Part shown: piece after piece, positions 59,691-64,000 of the stretch
Numbering within the stretch: position 1 is the first letter of the stretch
Layout of the letters: each line of letters opens with the position of its first letter
Assembly: GCF_003012935.1 (NCBI RefSeq)
Contig: NZ_PUDR01000013.1
Coordinates: 1 to 64,000, forward strand
From: Pannonibacter carbonis
Lineage (GTDB): Bacteria > Pseudomonadota > Alphaproteobacteria > Rhizobiales > Stappiaceae
DNA length: 64,000 nucleotides
Direction: 5' to 3'
Made by a program: the position numbers and the translations under genes
The notes under the pieces: generated by a model
What the model saw: only the letters and a program-made list of their open reading frames with translations
What the model was told of the DNA's origin: nothing
Database searches by the model: none

Positions 59691-60698
59691 ATGAACGGGG
59701 CCGCCATGACCGCATCACATCAGAAACCCGAGACGATTGCGCGTGGTGCGCGGATGCTGCGCACCGCGCTCGGGGCATCGATTGCCCGGTTTCTGGAAGA
59801 TCCCGGTGTGGTCGAGGTGATGCTGAATCCCGATGGCCGCATCTGGGTGGATCGGCTCTCCGAAGGTCTGGCCGATACGGGAGAGAGGCTGTCTGCGGCT
59901 GATGGCGAGCGGATCGTCAGGCTGGTCGCCCATCATGTTGGCGTCGAAGTTCATACCCGAAGTCCGCGTGTATCGGCCGAACTGCCTGAGACCGGAGAGC
60001 GCTTCGAAGGGTTGCTGCCGCCTGTCGTCACGGCGCCGACCTTTGCCATCCGCAAGCCCGCCGTCGCGGTGTTCACGCTCGACGACTATGTAAACGCCGG
60101 GATCATGACCAGCCATCAGGCCGAGGTGTTGCGCCTGAACGTCGCCACGCGGGCCAATATCCTCGTCGCGGGCGGCACCTCCACTGGCAAGACCACGCTG
60201 ACCAACGCGCTGCTGGCAGAAGTCGCCAAGACTTCGGATCGCGTCGTGATCATTGAAGACACGCGCGAACTGCAATGCGCCGCGCCCAATCTGGTCGCGA
60301 TGCGCACCAAAGATGGCGTGGCGACGCTCTCCGATCTGGTGCGTTCGTCGCTACGCCTGCGCCCGGATCGCATCCCGGTCGGCGAGGTGCGCGGGTCCGA
60401 AGCTCTCGACCTCCTTAAAGCCTGGGGCACCGGCCATCCGGGCGGGATCGGCACCATCCATGCCGGTTCCGGCATTGGCGCGCTGCGACGCCTCGAGCAG
60501 CTCATCCAGGAAGCCGTCGTCACCGTCCCGCGCGCCCTGATCGCCGAGACCATCGACCTTGTCGCCGTTCTTGCCGGACGTGGATCGTCCCGCCGCCTGG
60601 TCGAACTCGCCCGCGTCGATGGGCTGGGAGCGGACGGCGACTACGCCATCACGCATCCCATTACTTTGGCAACCACCCCGAAAGGAAACCCTTCATGA
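59691..60698 (+). CDS. trbB: TrbB, type IV secretion ATPase
   Basis: The 335-residue product is a VirB11-type hexameric ATPase: Walker [11 protein letters not shown] (161-170), [12 protein letters not shown], the Asp box [15 protein letters not shown] and the His box [18 protein letters not shown]. It powers pilus assembly and DNA transfer. ATG 59706 is an alternative start. It overlaps trbC by four bases. Confidence 0.95.
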   Translation: MNGAAMTASHQKPETIARGARMLRTALGASIARFLEDPGVVEVMLNPDGRIWVDRLSEGLADTGERLSAADGERIVRLVAHHVGVEVHTRSPRVSAELPETGERFEGLLPPVVTAPTFAIRKPAVAVFTLDDYVNAGIMTSHQAEVLRLNVATRANILVAGGTSTGKTTLTNALLAEVAKTSDRVVIIEDTRELQCAAPNLVAMRTKDGVATLSDLVRSSLRLRPDRIPVGEVRGSEALDLLKAWGTGHPGGIGTIHAGSGIGALRRLEQLIQEAVVTVPRALIAETIDLVAVLAGRGSSRRLVELARVDGLGADGDYAITHPITLATTPKGNPS

Positions 60699-61027
60699 TC
60701 CGCACGATTTCACGCGGCTGCCGCATCATGGCAACCGCCGCTGCCACTGTTTCCATCAGTCTGATGCTGGCGCCTGCCGCACACGCCTCCGGCTCCTCCA
60801 TGCCCTGGGAGGCCCCGCTTCAGTCGATCCTCCAGTCGATAGAAGGTCCTGTCGCCAAGATCATCGCCGTCATCGTCATCATCGCCACCGGCCTGGCGTT
60901 GGCCTTTGGCGATACCTCCGGCGGCTTCCGCCGCCTGATCCAGATCGTCTTCGGCCTGTCCATCGCCTTCGCTGCGTCGAGCTTCTTCCTGTCGTTCTTC
61001 TCGTTCGGCGGCGGGGCGCTCATCTGA
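60695..61027 (+). CDS. trbC: TrbC, conjugative pilin
   Basis: The 110-residue product has a long signal (to about AHA, residue 31) and two hydrophobic segments (about 52-72 and 82-104) in the VirB2/TrbC pattern. In IncP systems the peptide is trimmed and cyclised by TraF. Its stop overlaps trbD by one base. Confidence 0.92.
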   Translation: MIRTISRGCRIMATAAATVSISLMLAPAAHASGSSMPWEAPLQSILQSIEGPVAKIIAVIVIIATGLALAFGDTSGGFRRLIQIVFGLSIAFAASSFFLSFFSFGGGALI

Positions 61028-61308
61028 TGGCGGGCGGGTTTGAACAGCTCGATGCGGTGCCGGGCTTCTCCATCCCGGTTCACCGGGCGCTGACCGAGCA
61101 TATCCTGCTCGGCGGCGCACCGCGTTCGATTGCCATCGTCAACGGCACGCTGGCCGGCGCCGTCGGCCTCGGCCTTCGTCTCTGGCTGGTTGGCATCGCC
61201 ATCTGGGCGGTCGGACATTTCCTCGCGGTATGGGCTGCCAAACGCGATCCGCTTTTTGTCGAGGTGGGCCGCAGGCATCTGCGCATCCCCGGTCATCTGT
61301 CGGTGTGA
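61027..61308 (+). CDS. trbD: TrbD, inner-membrane VirB3-like subunit
   Basis: The 93-residue product has PGFSIPVHRALTEHILLGGA and the long membrane hairpin IVNGTLAGAVGLGLRLWLVG, then a basic end RRHLRIPGHLSV, all typical of TrbD/VirB3. It lies between trbC and trbE with minimal spacing. Confidence 0.92.
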   Translation: MAGGFEQLDAVPGFSIPVHRALTEHILLGGAPRSIAIVNGTLAGAVGLGLRLWLVGIAIWAVGHFLAVWAAKRDPLFVEVGRRHLRIPGHLSV

Positions 61309-61318
61309 AGGCGCGCCC

Positions 61319-63826
61319 ATGATGAACCTCACCGAATATCGCCGTACCGCCACCCGCCTCGCGGATTTCCTGCCCTGGGCCGCGCTCGTTGGCTCGGGCG
61401 TCGTGCTGAACAAGGACGGCAGTTTCCAGAGGACAGCGAAGTTTCGCGGGCCGGATCTGGATTCCGCTGTCGCCGCCGAGCTGGTCGCGGTCGCCGGGCG
61501 CATCAACAACGCCGTGCGCCGCCTCGGCTCCGGCTGGTCGATCTTTGTTGAGGCTCAACGAAGCGAAGCCGCGATCTATCCCGGCAGCCAATTTCCTGAT
61601 CCGGCTTCCGCTCTGGTCGATGCCGAGCGCAAGGCTGCCTTTGAGGAAGCGGGCACGCATTTCGTGTCAGGTTACTTCCTGACCTTCCTCTGGCTGCCAC
61701 CCGCCGAAGATGCAGCTCGCGCCGAGACCTGGCTCTACGAGGGCCGTGAGCAATCCGGCGTCAATCCATGGGAGCTGATGCGCGGCTTCATCGACCGCAC
61801 CGACCGCGTGCTGGCGCTGCTCGACGGCTTCATGCCCGAATGCCACTGGATCGATGACGCGGGCACGCTGACCTATCTCCATTCCACGATTTCCACGAAC
61901 CGCCATCGTGTCCGCGTACCCGAAGTGCCCATGCACCTCGATGCGCTGCTGGCCGATCAGCCGCTGACTGGCGGTCTGGAACCGCGCCTTGGTGACAAGC
62001 ATCTGCGCGTCCTGACCATTATCGGCTTTCCGACAGCGACCACGCCCGGCCTGCTCGACGAGATGAACCGGCTCGCGTTCCCGTATCGCTGGTCCACCCG
62101 CGCCATCCTGATGGACAAGACGGACGCGACGAAACTCCTCACCAAAATCCGCCGTCAATGGTTCGCCAAGAGAAAATCCATCGCCGCGATCCTCAAGGAG
62201 GTGATGACCAACGAGCAATCGGCGCTGGTGGACACCGATGCGTCCAACAAGGCGCTCGATGCCGACATGGCCTTGCAGGAACTGGGCGCTGACGTCGCCG
62301 GCATGGCCTATGTCACAGCAACCGTCACCGTCTGGGACGCCGACCCCCGTATCGCCGACGAGAAGCTGCGTCTGGTCGAGAAGATCATTCAGGGCCGTGA
62401 CTTCACGGCCATGCCGGAAACTGTCAATGCCGTCGATGCCTGGCTAGGCTCGATCCCCGGACATGCCTACGCCAATGTCCGGCAGCCGCCGATCTCGACG
62501 CTCAACCTCGCCCACATGATCCCTCTATCGGCCGTGTGGGCGGGGCCGGAACGGAACGAACATCTCGGAGCGCCCCCCTTGCTGTACGGCAAGACCGAAG
62601 GTTCGACTCCGTTCCGGCTTTCCCTTCATGTCGGCGACGTGGGCCATACCCTCGTCGTCGGCCCGACCGGCGCGGGCAAGTCCGTGCTGCTGGCGCTGAT
62701 GGCGTTGCAATTTCGCCGCTATGATCGCAGCCAGATTTTCGCTTTCGATTTCGGGGGATCGATCCGGGCATCCGCGCTCGCCATGGGGGGCGACTGGCAT
62801 GATCTCGGCGGTGGGTTGACCGAGGGATCGGAGGTTTCCGTTTCCCTGCAACCGCTGGCGCAGATCGATGATGCCTATGAGCGGTCATGGGCCGCTGACT
62901 GGATCGCCGCGATCCTGATGCGTGAAGGCATGACCATCACGCCGGAGGTGAAGGAGCACATCTGGACGGCACTGACATCGCTGGCATCCGCCCCGGCGGG
63001 GGAACGGACCATCACCGGCCTTGCCGTGCTGCTGCAATCCAACGATCTGAAACAGGCGTTGCGCCCATACTGCATTGGCGGCGCCTATGGCCGGTTGCTC
63101 GACGCCGAGGCCGAACATCTCGGATCAGCCGATGTACAGGCCTTCGAGATCGAGGGGCTGGTCGGCACTGGGGCTGCGCCTGCCGTCCTGTCCTATCTGT
63201 TTCATCGGATCGGCGACCGGCTCGACGGTCGGCCAACCCTGCTCATCATCGACGAAGGCTGGCTGGCGCTCGATGATGAGGGGTTCGCCAATCAGCTCCG
63301 CGAATGGCTGAAGACACTCAGGAAGAAGAACGCTTCCGTCATCTTCGCCACGCAGTCGCTCTCGGACATTGACGGCAGCAATATCGCGCCCGCCATCATC
63401 GAAAGCTGCCCGACGCGGCTGCTTCTCCCGAATGAACGCGCCATCGAGCCGCAGATCACGGCAATCTACCGCCGCTTCGGCCTCAATGACCGGCAAATCG
63501 AGATCCTCGCGCGGGCCACGCCCAAGCGGGACTACTACTGCCAATCGCGGCGCGGCAATCGCCTGTTCGAGCTTGGCCTCAGCGAAGTCGGTCTCGCGCT
63601 CTGCGCCGCATCATCCAAATCCGATCAGACCCGTATCGCCGAACTCGTCGCCGAGCATGGGCAGGACGGTTTTCTCGCGGCCTGGCTGCGCGATCGCGGC
63701 GTCGAATGGGCCGTCGATCTGATCCCGAACCTTACCAATCTTGTCGAACGGACAGAGCCTGCTCGGCCGGTCGCGCCGGATCAAATCCATCCAGATGACA
63801 GCCAAGAAAAGGAGACCCTGCCATGA
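61319..63826 (+). CDS. trbE: TrbE, VirB4-type ATPase
   Basis: The 835-residue product has an N-terminal CagE/TrbE domain (LADFLPWAALVGSGVVLNKD), Walker A VGPTGAGKSVLL (about 445), IFAFDFGGSIRA, Walker B TLLIIDEGWLALDD (about 645) and FATQSLSDIDGS. It is the main assembly motor of the channel. ATG 61319 or 61322. It overlaps trbJ by four bases. Confidence 0.95.
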   Translation: MMNLTEYRRTATRLADFLPWAALVGSGVVLNKDGSFQRTAKFRGPDLDSAVAAELVAVAGRINNAVRRLGSGWSIFVEAQRSEAAIYPGSQFPDPASALVDAERKAAFEEAGTHFVSGYFLTFLWLPPAEDAARAETWLYEGREQSGVNPWELMRGFIDRTDRVLALLDGFMPECHWIDDAGTLTYLHSTISTNRHRVRVPEVPMHLDALLADQPLTGGLEPRLGDKHLRVLTIIGFPTATTPGLLDEMNRLAFPYRWSTRAILMDKTDATKLLTKIRRQWFAKRKSIAAILKEVMTNEQSALVDTDASNKALDADMALQELGADVAGMAYVTATVTVWDADPRIADEKLRLVEKIIQGRDFTAMPETVNAVDAWLGSIPGHAYANVRQPPISTLNLAHMIPLSAVWAGPERNEHLGAPPLLYGKTEGSTPFRLSLHVGDVGHTLVVGPTGAGKSVLLALMALQFRRYDRSQIFAFDFGGSIRASALAMGGDWHDLGGGLTEGSEVSVSLQPLAQIDDAYERSWAADWIAAILMREGMTITPEVKEHIWTALTSLASAPAGERTITGLAVLLQSNDLKQALRPYCIGGAYGRLLDAEAEHLGSADVQAFEIEGLVGTGAAPAVLSYLFHRIGDRLDGRPTLLIIDEGWLALDDEGFANQLREWLKTLRKKNASVIFATQSLSDIDGSNIAPAIIESCPTRLLLPNERAIEPQITAIYRRFGLNDRQIEILARATPKRDYYCQSRRGNRLFELGLSEVGLALCAASSKSDQTRIAELVAEHGQDGFLAAWLRDRGVEWAVDLIPNLTNLVERTEPARPVAPDQIHPDDSQEKETLP

Positions 63827-64000
63827 TCCGTATCCCCGTTTCCCGATATGTCAGTGCATCCGTGCTGGCGCTGACGCTCGCCATGCCTGTTGCACTGTCG
63901 CCCATGCTGACAAGCCCCGCTCACGCTTTTGGCTTCGGCCGCATCGTCTATGATCCGACCAACTATGCCCAGAACCTTCTAACCGCCGCCCGTACGCTGG
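63823..64000 (+). CDS. trbJ: TrbJ, partial
   Basis: The first 59 residues are present: a signal peptide (MIRIPVSRYVSASVLALTLA..., cut near SPAHA) followed by FGFGRIVYDPTNYAQNLLTA, the TrbJ/VirB5 start pattern. The gene continues beyond the window. Confidence 0.88.
   Translation, partial: MIRIPVSRYVSASVLALTLAMPVALSPMLTSPAHAFGFGRIVYDPTNYAQNLLTAARTL

Overview
The window looks like plasmid DNA from an alphaproteobacterium. The Trb/TraG conjugation cluster, the ArdC/DUF2958/DUF736/DUF2840 accessory genes, the RPA-type initiators and the high-GC codon use all fit sphingomonad, rhodobacterial or acetic-acid-bacterial plasmids. I cannot fix the genus. No chromosomal housekeeping gene and no rRNA or tRNA gene was seen.

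The layout reads as two different plasmids joined by one transposon. Replicon 1 (about 130-17975) is a mobilisable plasmid. It has a MobA/MobL relaxase with a candidate oriT, a VirD4-like coupling protein, two secreted proteins of unknown function, a ParDE toxin-antitoxin pair, a DUF2958 gene and an XcyI-like restriction-modification pair. It also has an RloC/PrrC-like zinc-hook ATPase, a serine resolvase, parA/parB with TATAGTGG operator repeats, repA with six iterons and DnaA boxes, and a FicA-Fic pair. The fic gene is cut in two: its 5' part ends at 17975 and its 3' part begins at 124. Both breaks carry the same 6 bases (TCTATG) against transposon ends, and joining them restores a continuous Fic reading frame.

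The transposon (17976-26867, 8,892 bp) has perfect 265-bp terminal inverted repeats, a DDE transposase, a MuB/TniB-like ATPase and a serine resolvase (Tn552/Tn5053-like). It carries a complete phosphite-oxidation operon, ptxABCDE: an ABC transporter, an NAD(P)-dependent phosphite dehydrogenase and a LysR regulator. IS relics lie on both sides of the operon. The first 123 bases of the window are the right end of a second copy, so the molecule looks like an unresolved cointegrate made by replicative transposition.

Replicon 2 (26868 to the end of the window) begins with a UvrD-like helicase gene truncated by the transposon, then an AbiEii/AbiEi toxin-antitoxin pair, ArdC antirestriction, DUF2958, a large ParB-like protein, several plasmid-core proteins of unknown role, a methyltransferase-strawberry-notch helicase fusion, a Toprim primase-like protein, a DUF2493 protein, HipBA, DUF2285/DUF6499 regulators, a second RPA-type repA with iterons inside the gene, parA and a small RHH partner. 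The conjugation block follows: DUF2840, traF, DUF736, lytic transglycosylase, DUF3363 relaxase, traG, copG, trbB, trbC, trbD, trbE and a partial trbJ.

Replicon 2 also carries unusual 5' leaders. Three copies of a two-stem RNA-like module, with compensatory base changes and a Shine-Dalgarno directly after the closing stem, precede ardC, the large parB and a 182-aa gene. Other leaders hold strong nested hairpins.
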